Shown: one piece after another, positions 17,944 to 26,423 of the stretch | Layout: each line of letters begins with the position of its first letter | How positions within the stretch are numbered: the first letter of the stretch is position 1 | NCBI RefSeq assembly: GCF_026242055.1 | Contig: NZ_JAPJDL010000010.1 | Span: 124,001 to 188,000, forward strand | DNA: 64,000 nt | Direction of reading: 5' to 3' | From: Lentzea sp. NEAU-D7 | Lineage (GTDB): Bacteria > Actinomycetota > Actinomycetes > Mycobacteriales > Pseudonocardiaceae | The notes under the pieces: generated by a model | What the model saw: only the letters and a program-made list of their open reading frames with translations | What the model was told of the DNA's origin: nothing | The model's database searches: none | Made by a program: the position numbers and the translations under genes

Positions 17944-18719
17944 CCTTCGCCCCGGAATGGCTGGCACTGCGTGAGAACGCCGACGCGACCGCGCGCTCGA
18001 CCGAGCTCGTGGACGTGGTCCGCGAAACTCTGGTGAACCGAAACCCCCTGACGATCCGTGACCTCGGTTGTGGCACGGGATCGATGGGACGATGGCTCGC
18101 CGGGAGGCTCGGCGGCGTGCAGCACTGGGTGCTGCACGACCGCGACCCCCGGCTGCTCGGGCTGGCGGAGGCCAGCGTGAGCGCGCTGGAGAACGTCACC
18201 GCCGAGACGCGTGAGGGCGACCTCACGGCCCTGAAGGCCGCCGACCTCGCGGGCGCCGACCTCGTCACCTGCTCCGCCCTGCTCGACCTGCTCACCGCCG
18301 AAGAGATGAACGCTCTGGCACTGGCCTGCGTAGAAGCTCATGTGCCCGCACTGTTCACGCTCTCGGTGGCAGGCCGGATCGACATCGATCCGGCCGAGCC
18401 GCTCGACGCCGCCTTCCAGGACGCGTTCAACGCCCACCAGCGTCGCGTCGTGGACGGGCGTCGTCTGCTCGGACCTGACGCACCCGCCGCCGCCGAAGAG
18501 GCGTTCGTGGCGGCCGGAGCTTCGGTTCGAACGGCTCAGAGCCCCTGGCGCATGAATGCCGACGACCTCCAGCGGGAATGGCTGAAGGGCTGGGTCGGCG
18601 CCGCGGTGGAGCAGGAACCCTCACTCGCCCCTGAGGCCTCCGAGTACCTGCGCCGCAGGTCAACGGCCTCCGTGGCGGTCCACCACGTCGACCTGCTGGC
18701 ACTACCGGGAGCTGTGTGA
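17940..18719 (+). CDS. Class I SAM-dependent methyltransferase
   Basis: A 259-residue Rossmann-fold methyltransferase. Motif I is IRDLGCGTGSMG (residues 39-50), the acidic motif II region reads WVLHDRDPRLLGLA and ADLVTCSALLDLLTAEEM forms motifs III/IV. It is linked by ATGA to the glycosyltransferase before it and by TGATG to the membrane protein after it. The substrate cannot be read from the sequence; the cluster suggests a methylated, glycosylated GTP-derived compound. Confidence 0.9.
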   Translation: MTFAPEWLALRENADATARSTELVDVVRETLVNRNPLTIRDLGCGTGSMGRWLAGRLGGVQHWVLHDRDPRLLGLAEASVSALENVTAETREGDLTALKAADLAGADLVTCSALLDLLTAEEMNALALACVEAHVPALFTLSVAGRIDIDPAEPLDAAFQDAFNAHQRRVVDGRRLLGPDAPAAAEEAFVAAGASVRTAQSPWRMNADDLQREWLKGWVGAAVEQEPSLAPEASEYLRRRSTASVAVHHVDLLALPGAV

Positions 18720-19681
18720 TGAAGAAGTTCTGGCCGTGGCTCCGCCTGGTGCTGGCGTTGGGCATCCTGGTCGCTCTGGGCGTGCGCCTGGGCACCGGGG
18801 CGTTCGTCGACGGACTGCGCGCGATCGACGCGTTCTCCGTGGCCGCCGCACTGGCGATCGGGCTCGTGACGACGGTGCTCAGCGCGGGTCGCTGGGTCCT
18901 CGTCGCGCGCCGCCTCGGCCTGCCGCTGACCCTGCGCACCGCGGTCAGCGACTACTACCGCGCCCAGCTCGTCAACGCCGTGCTGCCCGCGGGCGTGCTC
19001 GGCGACGTGCACCGCGCGGTGAACCACGGCCGTGAGTCGGGCGACGTCGGACGGGGCGTGCGCGCCGTGTTCTTCGAGCGCTTCGCCGGCCAGGTCGTGC
19101 TCATCGGGATCGGGCTCGCGGTGCTGCTCACGCACCCCGCGCCCGGCCTCGACCTGGCGCCGGACGGCACCACCGCCGCGCTGGTCCTCGCCGGTCTGGC
19201 CGTCCTGACCGCCGCCGGCTGGAACATCCGGCCGGTGCGCCGGGCGCTGGTCAACACCCTCGCGGACGGCATCAGGCTGCTGTCGCTGCGGACCTGGCCG
19301 GCCGTCATCGGGCTGTCGGCCGCCACGGTCGCGGGCTACGTCGCGATGTTCCTGGTGGCGGCCCGCGCCGCCGGGTCGGACGCGACGGTCACCCAGCTCG
19401 CGCCGGTCGTCGTGCTGGCGCTGCTGATCATGGCGATCCCGGTCAACATCGGCGGGTTCGGCCCGCGCGAGGCGTTCCTCGCGGTGGCGTTCGGCGCCGC
19501 CGGTCTGGGCGCCGCGCAGGGCTTCACCACGGGCATCGTCTACGGCGTGCTCGCGCTCATCGCCGCGCTGCCCGGCGCGGTCGTGCTGTTCCTCTCACGC
19601 CGTGCCAAGACCGAACAGGTCGAGGTAGTGGCGGAAGGACTCGGCCAGCCCCGCGAGCAGGAGCTCGCCCTTGCGCGCTGA
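18719..19681 (+). CDS. LPG-synthase-TM-like (flippase-type) membrane protein
   Basis: A 320-residue polytopic protein of the lysylphosphatidylglycerol synthase TM region/UPF0104 family, with about eight TM helices and the family signatures DYYRAQLVNAVLPAGVLGDVHRAV and AIPVNIGGFGPREAFLAVAFG. Relatives occur with glycosyltransferases and are thought to move lipid-linked products. The last 29 codons overlap the convergent creatininase-family gene by 87 bases. In this cluster it may translocate the final, possibly lipid-linked product. Confidence 0.88.
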   Translation: MKKFWPWLRLVLALGILVALGVRLGTGAFVDGLRAIDAFSVAAALAIGLVTTVLSAGRWVLVARRLGLPLTLRTAVSDYYRAQLVNAVLPAGVLGDVHRAVNHGRESGDVGRGVRAVFFERFAGQVVLIGIGLAVLLTHPAPGLDLAPDGTTAALVLAGLAVLTAAGWNIRPVRRALVNTLADGIRLLSLRTWPAVIGLSAATVAGYVAMFLVAARAAGSDATVTQLAPVVVLALLIMAIPVNIGGFGPREAFLAVAFGAAGLGAAQGFTTGIVYGVLALIAALPGAVVLFLSRRAKTEQVEVVAEGLGQPREQELALAR

Positions 19682-20287
19682 CGCGAGTGACGGACGCCCG
19701 ATGACGCCGGAGGACGTGTACGGCGCCAGACCCAGGGTGAGCATGTGCCGCCGGTCCTCCGCCAGGTGGTCAGAGGTCTCGTAGCCGGGACGGATCAGAT
19801 CGGGGTGCGCGTGCAGCAGGATCGAGGTCTCCAGCTCGCCCGCGTGCATGTCGCTGTAGGCCGAGGTCTCGATGCCGGCCTTCTCCCGGGCGAACGCCCA
19901 GTCGTCCCGGCCGGGGAACAGTGCCAGGCCCTCGCCCTCCTGCACGATGTTGGACAGCACGTAGTTGCCGCCGTGGCCGTTGACCAGCACCACGTTCGTG
20001 ACTCCGTTGCGCCGCAGGGACTCCGCGATGTCCGTGACCACTGAGATCAGCGTGCGGGCGGAGATGCTGACGGTCCCCGGCCAGTCGGCGTGCTCCTGCG
20101 AGCACGAGAACTGGATCGGCGGCAGCAGCCGGACCGGGTACCTCGCGGCGATCTCCGACGCGATCGTCCACGCGATCACCGAGTCCGTGGCCAGCGGCAG
20201 GTGCGGGCCGTGCTGCTCGGTGCTGCCGACCGGGAGCACGGCCACGCTCCTGCCGCGGACGTCGACCGTGGTGTCACTCGGGAACAT
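19595..20287 (-). CDS. Creatininase-family amidohydrolase, ArfB-like
   Basis: A 230-residue metal-dependent amidohydrolase of the creatininase family, which includes creatininase, MftE and the archaeal FAPy deformylase ArfB. Metal-site residues are visible: Glu24 and His26 (GSTEQHGPHLPL), Asp35, NGHGGN at 103-108, and His148/Glu151 (MHAGELETS). Next to a GTP cyclohydrolase II that may stop at FAPy, FAPy deformylation is the most economical role. The ATG at 20287 overlaps the dehydrogenase gene upstream by 14 bases; an in-frame TTG at 20305 is an alternative. The 3' end overlaps the flippase-like gene by 87 bases. Confidence 0.88.
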   Translation of the reverse strand: MFPSDTTVDVRGRSVAVLPVGSTEQHGPHLPLATDSVIAWTIASEIAARYPVRLLPPIQFSCSQEHADWPGTVSISARTLISVVTDIAESLRRNGVTNVVLVNGHGGNYVLSNIVQEGEGLALFPGRDDWAFAREKAGIETSAYSDMHAGELETSILLHAHPDLIRPGYETSDHLAEDRRHMLTLGLAPYTSSGVIGRPSLASARKGELLLAGLAESFRHYLDLFGLGTA

Positions 20288-21251
20288 GACCCTGACCGTA
20301 GTCAATCCGGTGGCACAGCGCCGGAATCTCGCCGTTCGCGAGCTTCGGCATGACGTCGGGGAGCTCCTCGAACGCGCTGTGGCCCGTGACCAGCGCGTCG
20401 AACCTGTCGTCGGCCAGCAGGTCGAGCGCGACCGCCATGCGTTCGGCGTAGGTGCGGTCCGGGCGGCCGACCGCGCCGACCTGGCTGCTGCGGATCGTCA
20501 GCCGGCGCGAGTGGAAGAACTCGCCCAGCGGCACGGAGATCTTCCTGTCGCCGTACCAGCTCAGCTCGATCACGCGGCCTTCCGGCGCGAGCAGGTCGAG
20601 AGCCGTGGTGAGACCCGCTTCGGTCGCACTGGCGTGGAAGACGAGGTCGCAGCCGTCGAGGGCGTCGCCCGGCAGGGCGAAGCCGACACCGAGCTTCCGC
20701 GCGACCTCCTCCCGAGCCGGATCGGCGTCCACGAGCTCGACGCGGGCGCCGGGGAACGTGGCGAGCACCGCCGCGATGCTCGACCCGACCATGCCGCCAC
20801 CGACCACCGCGATCCGGTCGCCGATCAGCGGGCGCGCGTCCCACACGGCGTTGACCGCGGTCTCGACCGTGCCCGCCAGTACCGCCCGCGAAGCCGGCAC
20901 CGCGTCGGGCACGAGCGTGACCGAGGTTTCCGGCACCACGTAACGGGTCTGGTGTGGATAGAGGCAGAACACCGTGCGCCCGCGCAGGTCCCCGTGTTCG
21001 ACGACGCCCACGTTGAGGTACCCGTACTTGACCGGCCACGGGAAGTCGCCCTCCTGGAAGGGAGCCCTCATCACCGCGTACTGGTTCTCCGGCACACCAC
21101 CGCGGAACACGAGGGTCTCCGTGCCCCGGCTGACGCCCGAGAACAGCGTGCGCACCTCGACCTCACCCGGACCGGGTTCGGGCAGCGCGACCTGCCGGAC
21201 TTCCCCATTTCCGGATTCATTGAGCCAAAAGGCACTCGCCGTACGTGTCAC
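20274..21251 (-). CDS. MDR-family dehydrogenase, BchC-like
   Basis: A 325-residue medium-chain dehydrogenase with the SGVSRGTETLVFRG segment typical of the BchC-like/zinc-binding alcohol dehydrogenase-related branch, and a Rossmann loop IAVVGGGMVGSSIAAVLA. The classical catalytic Cys and structural zinc cluster are absent. It is the first gene of the leftward pair dehydrogenase-creatininase, and its start is 41 bases from that of the divergent CDP-alcohol phosphatidyltransferase. It could oxidise or reduce a side-chain alcohol/carbonyl of the pathway product. Confidence 0.88.
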   Translation of the reverse strand: MTRTASAFWLNESGNGEVRQVALPEPGPGEVEVRTLFSGVSRGTETLVFRGGVPENQYAVMRAPFQEGDFPWPVKYGYLNVGVVEHGDLRGRTVFCLYPHQTRYVVPETSVTLVPDAVPASRAVLAGTVETAVNAVWDARPLIGDRIAVVGGGMVGSSIAAVLATFPGARVELVDADPAREEVARKLGVGFALPGDALDGCDLVFHASATEAGLTTALDLLAPEGRVIELSWYGDRKISVPLGEFFHSRRLTIRSSQVGAVGRPDRTYAERMAVALDLLADDRFDALVTGHSAFEELPDVMPKLANGEIPALCHRIDYGQGHVPE

Positions 21252-21292
21252 TCACAACACCTCCGCCGCACGAAGTTCGTTAGGGGCACCTG

Positions 21293-22027
21293 ATGATCAC
21301 ACTTCAGCACACCAGGACACCCGTCGTCGTACGGGAGCCTGCCGCCTGGGCCGCCGCCCAGGTGCTCCTGCTGGCTGTGGTGGGTGCCACCACCGGCCTG
21401 GGACTGCTCGGCTGGGCCGCCGGTCTCGCCTACGGGTTCGCCACGTGGGCGTTCCTCGGCTACGGCATGCAACGCCATCGCACCAGCTCACTGGGCCCCG
21501 CCGACCGCGTCACGCTCGCGCGCGGCCTCATGGTCGGCGCGGTGACCGCCCTGGTCGCGGACCGCGCCGGGCAGGACGTGCCGGTCGCGCTGGTCGTGAC
21601 GCTGGCGGCCGTCGCGCTGTCACTCGACTGGGTCGACGGTCAGGTCGCCCGCCGCACGGGCACCTCGACCGCGCTGGGCGCCCGGTTCGACATGGAGGTC
21701 GACGCCTTCCTCATCCTGGTGCTGAGCGCCTACGTGGCCGTGCACATGGGTCCGTGGGTGCTCGCGATCGGGCTCATGCGGTACGTGTTCGTCGCCGCCT
21801 CCTGGCGTCTGCGCTGGATGAACGCGCCGCTGCCCGCCAGCTACGCCCGCAAGGTCGTGGCCGCGGTCCAGGGGATCTTCCTCGTGGTGGCGGCGTCCGG
21901 CCTGCTGCCGTTCGCGGGTGTCCTCGTCGGTCTCGCGCTGGCATCGCTCGTGTGGTCGTTCGGTCGCGATGTGCTCTGGCTGTGGACCAACGCGGCCGTT
22001 CCGGTGGGAGAATCCCGCCATGCCTGA
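21293..22027 (+). CDS. CDP-alcohol phosphatidyltransferase
   Basis: A 244-residue membrane enzyme with the complete CDP-alcohol phosphotransferase signature: D-V-D-G-Q-V-A-R, eight residues, then G-A-R-F-D-M-E-V-D, where the four Asp bind the catalytic metals. About six TM helices surround it. Such enzymes join a phosphatidyl or similar group from a CDP-activated donor to an alcohol. In this cluster it suggests that the product, or its carrier, is phospholipid-linked. Its stop overlaps the DoxX-like start by eight bases. Confidence 0.93.
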   Translation: MITLQHTRTPVVVREPAAWAAAQVLLLAVVGATTGLGLLGWAAGLAYGFATWAFLGYGMQRHRTSSLGPADRVTLARGLMVGAVTALVADRAGQDVPVALVVTLAAVALSLDWVDGQVARRTGTSTALGARFDMEVDAFLILVLSAYVAVHMGPWVLAIGLMRYVFVAASWRLRWMNAPLPASYARKVVAAVQGIFLVVAASGLLPFAGVLVGLALASLVWSFGRDVLWLWTNAAVPVGESRHA

Positions 22028-22421
22028 GCAGACCTCAACCGCGGCGAAGATCGGCAACATCGTCGTCTGGATCCTGCAGATCGTGCTCGCCGTGCAGTTC
22101 GTGATGAACGGCTACGCGCTGTTCACCGACTCGTTCGTCGCCAAGTTCGACGACATCGGCTTCGGTCAGTGGTTCCGCTACTTCACCGGCGTGCTGGAGA
22201 TCGGCACCGCTATCGGCCTGCTCATCCCGCCCATCTGCGGCCTCGCGGCGCTGGGGCTCGCGGGCATCATGGCCGGCGCGGCGCTGACCGAGCTGTTGCT
22301 CGTCACCAACGGCGGCTTCGACGACGCGATGATGCCGCTGATCTTCATGGTGTGGGCGCTGGTGATCGCGGTCTACCGCCGCGAACAGATCTTCGGTGCG
22401 CTCAGGCTCGTCCGGAAGTGA
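22020..22421 (+). CDS. DoxX-like membrane protein
   Basis: A 133-residue protein with four TM helices of the DoxX/DoxD-like fold (WILQIVLAVQFVMNGYALF, GVLEIGTAIGLLIPP, LIFMVWALVIAVY). DoxX-like proteins are quinone-linked or scaffold proteins of varied function. It is translationally coupled to the phosphatidyltransferase and its 3' end overlaps the convergent RibD-type gene by 20 bases, so it is in the cluster physically; its role is unknown. Confidence 0.85.
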   Translation: MPEQTSTAAKIGNIVVWILQIVLAVQFVMNGYALFTDSFVAKFDDIGFGQWFRYFTGVLEIGTAIGLLIPPICGLAALGLAGIMAGAALTELLLVTNGGFDDAMMPLIFMVWALVIAVYRREQIFGALRLVRK

Positions 22422-23064
22422 CTTTCGGGAAGTAGCGGAGCACCGCGACGTCCCCGACTTTCGTGACGTCCTCCAGGTGGAATCGGCGTGCCGGTCCACC
22501 GGGGAATTCGGCGGGATTCACGAAACGCGGGGCCGTTGCCTGTCCGATCAGCATCGGTGCCACCGCCACCCGGATCTCGTCGGCCAGTCCGGCTTCGAGG
22601 AACGCCGTGTGAATGCTCGTGCCGCCTTCGACCATGAGCTTTCTCACCCCGCGCGAGCCGAGATCGTCCAGAATCTCCGAGAATTCGCTGAAGGTCTTCG
22701 TCTCGGTGAGATGACCGACCGTGGTCTCCGGCGTGCGCGAGTACACCAGGGTGGCGCCGCCGCAGTGCCAGAACCGCAGCTCAGGGTCCAGATCGCCGCT
22801 TCTGGTGACGGTGACGCGCAACGGGAACTCGGGTTTGCCTTCGGCTGTTCTGCGCGCGCGCCGCTCTTCGCTGTAGACGAGCAGTCGCGCGTTGTCCCGG
22901 CGCAGCGTCTCGGCTCCCGCCAGAATGGCGTCCGACTCCGCGCGCATCCGGTCGACGTGGTCGAAGTCCTCGGCGTTCGAAAGAGGAAACCTCTCGGTGC
23001 CGCGATCGTCGATGTGGCCGTCGAGGCTGACGGCGACGCTGAGCAGAACGTGCGGGCGGGTCAC
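22402..23064 (-). CDS. RibD C-terminal (DHFR-like) reductase
   Basis: A 220-residue stand-alone reductase of the RibD C-terminal family: start VTRPHVLLSVAVSLDGHIDD, the nucleotide-binding DAILAGAETLRRDNARLLVY and the ending VRKLMVEGGTSIHTAFLEAGLADE. These enzymes reduce the ribosyl group of the pyrimidine formed from GTP, or act as dihydrofolate-type reductases. Beside a GTP cyclohydrolase II and a FAPy-deformylase-like gene it fits the third step of a riboflavin-like pathway branch. The GTG at 23064 is chosen because family sequences begin there. Confidence 0.9.
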   Translation of the reverse strand: MTRPHVLLSVAVSLDGHIDDRGTERFPLSNAEDFDHVDRMRAESDAILAGAETLRRDNARLLVYSEERRARRTAEGKPEFPLRVTVTRSGDLDPELRFWHCGGATLVYSRTPETTVGHLTETKTFSEFSEILDDLGSRGVRKLMVEGGTSIHTAFLEAGLADEIRVAVAPMLIGQATAPRFVNPAEFPGGPARRFHLEDVTKVGDVAVLRYFPKVTSGRA

Positions 23065-23142
23065 GAACCCGATCGTAGAGCAGTTGAACCGGTCGCGTGC
23101 CGCGCCGCGTTTACCCCATAGGATCTGGAAAGGGGATTCTCG

Positions 23143-24723
23143 GTGAGGATGTTGCTGCGGCGGACGGTCACGGTCCTGGCGGGGCTGTTCGTGTTGTTCG
23201 TGCTCATCGCACCGAGCGACCTGGAGAAGTTCTCGTTCGAGGCGTTCCTGCGGGTGCCGCTCGAAGGCCTCGTCGGCGTGCTGGTGCTGGTGCTGCTGCC
23301 CGACCGGATCCGCAAGCCCGCCGCCATCATCGGTGGTGTCGCGCTGGGCCTGTTCGCGGTCGTCAAGATCATGGACATCGGCTTCGACGTGGTGCTGTAC
23401 CGGCCGTTCGACCTCGTGCTGGACTGGCCGCTGCTGGTGCCCGCCATCGACTTCGTGGACGTGACGTTCGGCCGCTTCGCCTCCGTTCTCGCCGTGGGCC
23501 TCGCGGTCGCGCTGGTCGCCGGGATCGTGTTCGTCGCGGCGATCTCCGTGCAGCGCCTCGGTTCTGTCGCCGCCGGACGGCGTCCCGTCGCGATCCGGGC
23601 GGTGGCCGCGGCGGTCGTGGTGTGCGTTTCCCTTGCCGTGCCAGGAGTTCCGGTCTACTCCGACGCCGCCGCGACGTCGCTGGTCGACCACGCGCGGCGC
23701 GTCCAGGCCGGGCTGAACGACCGGGAGGTGTTCGCGGCGGAGGCGTCGGTCGACGCGTTCCGCGGTCGCCCCGGGCTGCTGTCCTCGTTGCAGGGCAAGG
23801 ACGTCGTCTTCACGTTCGTGGAGAGCTACGGCAAGTCCGCGCTGGACATGCCGGACGTCGCCGCGAAGCTGGCGCAGGGCGACGACCGGCTGAAGAAGGC
23901 CGGGTACTCGGCCCGCTCGGCGTACCTGACCTCGCCCACCGCCGGCGGTGGCAGCTGGATGGCGCAGGCGACGCTGCTGTCCGGGCTGTGGATCGACAAC
24001 CAGCAGCGGTACCGCAACCTCGTGGCCTCCGACCGGCTGACGCTGCCGCGCGCGTTCCGCGAGTCGTCGTGGCGGTCGGTCGGTGTCGTCCCCGGCATCA
24101 CGCAGGCGTGGCCGGAAGGCGACTTCTTCCACTACGACAAGATCTACGCCGCCCAGGACCTCGGCTACGAGGGCCCGCGGTTCGGGTACGCGACCACGCC
24201 CGACCAGTTCACGCTGGAGTCGTTCCAGCGCAACGAGCGCGCGAAGGCCCACGGCCCGGTGATGGCGGCGATCCCGATGGTGTCCTCGCACGCGCCGTGG
24301 TCGCCGACCCCGGACTCCGTGGACTGGGAGGACCTCGGCGACGGCTCGGTCTACTCGACGATGCCCGCCTCGAACGACCCGCCGGAGTCGATCTTCGGCC
24401 GCGACCCGGCGGCCGTGCGCGCCGACTACGCGCACTCCATCTCGTACTCGCTGGAGTCCGTGGTCTCCTACCTGGAGCGGTACGGCGACGAGAACCTGGT
24501 GATGGTGTTCCTCGGCGACCACCAGCCGGCGCAGATGGTGACCGGCGAGGGGGCGTCGCGGGACGTGCCGATCACCGTCGTCGCCAAGGACCCGGCCGTG
24601 ATGGCGGAGGTCGAGGCCTGGAAGTGGGACGACGGGATCAAGCCGGGAGGGTCGGCCCCGGTGTCGCGGATGAGCGACTTCCGGGACCAGTTCCTCTCGG
24701 CCTTCTCGCCGCCCGAGGCCTGA
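23143..24723 (+). CDS. Membrane sulfatase/LTA-synthase-like hydrolase
   Basis: A 526-residue protein with about five N-terminal TM helices (residues 5-175) and an extracytoplasmic alkaline-phosphatase-superfamily domain. The nucleophile region reads DVVFTFVESYGKSALD, and the second metal site is VMVFLGDHQPAQMV; both occur in lipoteichoic-acid-synthase-like phosphotransferases and related sulfatases. It starts at GTG after AGGGGA. It could transfer or remove a phospho-alcohol group at the cell surface and may belong functionally with the CDP-alcohol phosphatidyltransferase. Its stop abuts that of the convergent DinB gene. Confidence 0.85.
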   Translation: MRMLLRRTVTVLAGLFVLFVLIAPSDLEKFSFEAFLRVPLEGLVGVLVLVLLPDRIRKPAAIIGGVALGLFAVVKIMDIGFDVVLYRPFDLVLDWPLLVPAIDFVDVTFGRFASVLAVGLAVALVAGIVFVAAISVQRLGSVAAGRRPVAIRAVAAAVVVCVSLAVPGVPVYSDAAATSLVDHARRVQAGLNDREVFAAEASVDAFRGRPGLLSSLQGKDVVFTFVESYGKSALDMPDVAAKLAQGDDRLKKAGYSARSAYLTSPTAGGGSWMAQATLLSGLWIDNQQRYRNLVASDRLTLPRAFRESSWRSVGVVPGITQAWPEGDFFHYDKIYAAQDLGYEGPRFGYATTPDQFTLESFQRNERAKAHGPVMAAIPMVSSHAPWSPTPDSVDWEDLGDGSVYSTMPASNDPPESIFGRDPAAVRADYAHSISYSLESVVSYLERYGDENLVMVFLGDHQPAQMVTGEGASRDVPITVVAKDPAVMAEVEAWKWDDGIKPGGSAPVSRMSDFRDQFLSAFSPPEA

Positions 24724-25242
24724 TCAGCCCATGGTCTTCTGACCGTCGATCGTCTCGCGGATGATGTCCGCGTGGCCCGCGTGCTGCGAGGTCTCCGCGA
24801 CGATGTGCACGAACACCCGCCGCGCCGACCACGTCTTGCCCTCCGGGAACCACGGGGCGGCCGGCAGCGGGTGCGAGAGGTCCATGTCGACCGTCTCGAC
24901 CAGCTTGTCGGTGTGGGCCGCGACCTCGTTGTAGCGGGCGATGATGCTCTCCAGCGTCTCGCCCGGCTCCATCCGGAAGTTCGCCTCGTGGTTCTCGTAG
25001 TCCTGCGACTCGGGGTCGGACTCCATCGCCGAGGTGCCGTGCTCGATGAACTTGACCCAGTTCTCCTCGACCGACGCGACGTGCTTGATCAGACCGCCGA
25101 TGCTCAGCGCGCTCGCGGTCGGGCTCGACGCCGCCTGCTCGTCGCTCAGGCCCTGCGCGGTGAACGTCAGGAACCAGCGGTGCTGCCGCAGGGTCTCGAG
25201 GAGGTCCGCGCGCTCGCCGGTGAGGATCTCGGTGGTGGTCAT
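24724..25242 (-). CDS. DinB-family protein (DUF664)
   Basis: A 172-residue four-helix-bundle protein of the DinB/YfiT superfamily. Metal-binding histidines are apparent in GGLIKHVASVEENW and in RVFVHIVAETSQHAGHADIIRE. Actinobacterial members may be bacillithiol/mycothiol-dependent transferases, but the substrate of this one is unknown. It has no gap to the convergent membrane hydrolase gene. A second DinB protein lies at 26424. Confidence 0.9.
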   Translation of the reverse strand: MTTTEILTGERADLLETLRQHRWFLTFTAQGLSDEQAASSPTASALSIGGLIKHVASVEENWVKFIEHGTSAMESDPESQDYENHEANFRMEPGETLESIIARYNEVAAHTDKLVETVDMDLSHPLPAAPWFPEGKTWSARRVFVHIVAETSQHAGHADIIRETIDGQKTMG

Positions 25243-25316
25243 CGCTTCTGTCCTTCGCTCGTTTGTCCCGACATGAAGGACTCTAGGACCACTTGAGGTC
25301 AGCTTGTGTCCTAGAC

Positions 25317-25350
25317 GAACGGCCGCTCAAGCGAAACTTGAGCGGCGTTC
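25317..25350 (-). terminator. Terminator hairpin after small acidic gene
   Basis: CCGCTCAAG (25323-25331) and CTTGAGCGG (25337-25345) pair perfectly around a five-base loop, extended by GAACG/CGTTC with a one-base bulge. It lies about 50 bases beyond the stop of the minus-strand gene at 25403, in the 160-base gap before the DinB gene, and is the likely end of that transcript. Confidence 0.65.
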
Positions 25351-25402
25351 GAGCGATCCGGCGCTGACCTGGCGTCACCCTCCGTGAGTCAGCCGAACGT
25401 GC

Positions 25403-25597
25403 CTATTCGTCCAGGTAACCGTCACCCGGACGGTCGACGCGGCCGCCGCCTTCCTCGGTCTCCTCGATGTGCATGGCCGTCTCCTCGGGCGAGGTGACGA
25501 ACTCGCCGCCGCCCGCCTCGGTCGCGACCGCGTCCGGTTCCTCGTCGACGGGCTCGCCGCCGCCCTCGGGCGTGGTGAACTGCTGGTGCTCGGTCAT
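25403..25597 (-). CDS. Small acidic hypothetical protein
   Basis: A 64-residue, strongly acidic and glycine-rich protein (MTEHQQFTTPEGG at the start, GYLDE at the end) with no hydrophobic segment and probably disordered. The start is the ATG at 25597. The reading frame, start and following hairpin support a real gene. Function unknown. Confidence 0.6.
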   Translation of the reverse strand: MTEHQQFTTPEGGGEPVDEEPDAVATEAGGGEFVTSPEETAMHIEETEEGGGRVDRPGDGYLDE

Positions 25598-25696
25598 GCC
25601 CTCGTGGTTTCCGGCGAACGGGACTAGCAAACGTCAGCGGTTCCGGACCTCTTCGTTCCACGCGTCGAGATCACCCTGTTGCGCCAGACTCCAGGC

Positions 25697-26413
25697 ATGC
25701 GTCTCGTCCTGTCCCTGCTCCTCGTGCTGACCGCGTGCTCGGCGGCGCCCGCCGACCCCGTGGCGCTGATCGACGGCTGGCGGGAGGTGATGCGGAAGCA
25801 GAAGTCGGTGCGGCTCGACGTCAGGACCGAGGTCGACGGCAAGCATCCGCGCACAGAGGCCTATGCCGGTGTGCTGCACTTCAGCTGGATGGGTGGCACA
25901 CCGCAGTGGGACGTGACCGCGCACGTCGAGAACAGGTACGGCACCACCGACTACCGCTCGATGAGAGTGCACGACGACGAGTACCTCAGCCACAGCGATC
26001 TCACCCTGCCGCCCGGCAAGGAGTTCTCCAGCATGGAGCTCAACGACGCGTTGTGGGTGGGCACGCTCTCCGTGGAGCTGTCCCTGGCCCAGCGCGAGTA
26101 CTCACCCAGCGGCGCGTTCAGCGAGATCGACCGCAAGACCGTCCGGCTCGTCGAGCACGACGGCGACCGGTACGTGTTCGCCGCGGGAGGGGTGCCGCAC
26201 TCGGGCGGCTTCACGGACGGCGACGTGCGGCTCGTCGTCGAGGTGGACGACGAGAACAGGCCGGTCCGGGTCGAGCGCAGCGCGCCGACCGTCGACGAGC
26301 AGACCGAGCGGTTCACCGCCGTGTACAGCCAGTGGGGAACCGCGCCGGACGTGCTGCGGCCGCCGCAGGAGGTCGTGGCGAAACCGAAGGACGTTGCCGC
26401 CCAACGGCGTTAG
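25697..26413 (+). CDS. Putative lipoprotein
   Basis: A 238-residue secreted protein with a short signal MRLVLSLLLVLTACS, where LTAC is a lipobox with Cys14. The mature part looks beta-rich (VRLDVRTEVDGK, LHFSWMGGTPQWDVT, DGDRYVFAAGG) and is reminiscent of the LolA/LppX-like lipoproteins of actinobacteria, but the family is not certain. It is followed 10 bases later by a DinB-family gene on the same strand. Confidence 0.82.
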   Translation: MRLVLSLLLVLTACSAAPADPVALIDGWREVMRKQKSVRLDVRTEVDGKHPRTEAYAGVLHFSWMGGTPQWDVTAHVENRYGTTDYRSMRVHDDEYLSHSDLTLPPGKEFSSMELNDALWVGTLSVELSLAQREYSPSGAFSEIDRKTVRLVEHDGDRYVFAAGGVPHSGGFTDGDVRLVVEVDDENRPVRVERSAPTVDEQTERFTAVYSQWGTAPDVLRPPQEVVAKPKDVAAQRR

Positions 26414-26423
26414 AGTCGGCGGC

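Noticed and set aside
22402-24522. A 706-codon frame extending the RibD-type reductase N-terminally
   Set aside because: The extension is antisense to the membrane hydrolase; RibD-C homologues begin at the GTG at 23064.
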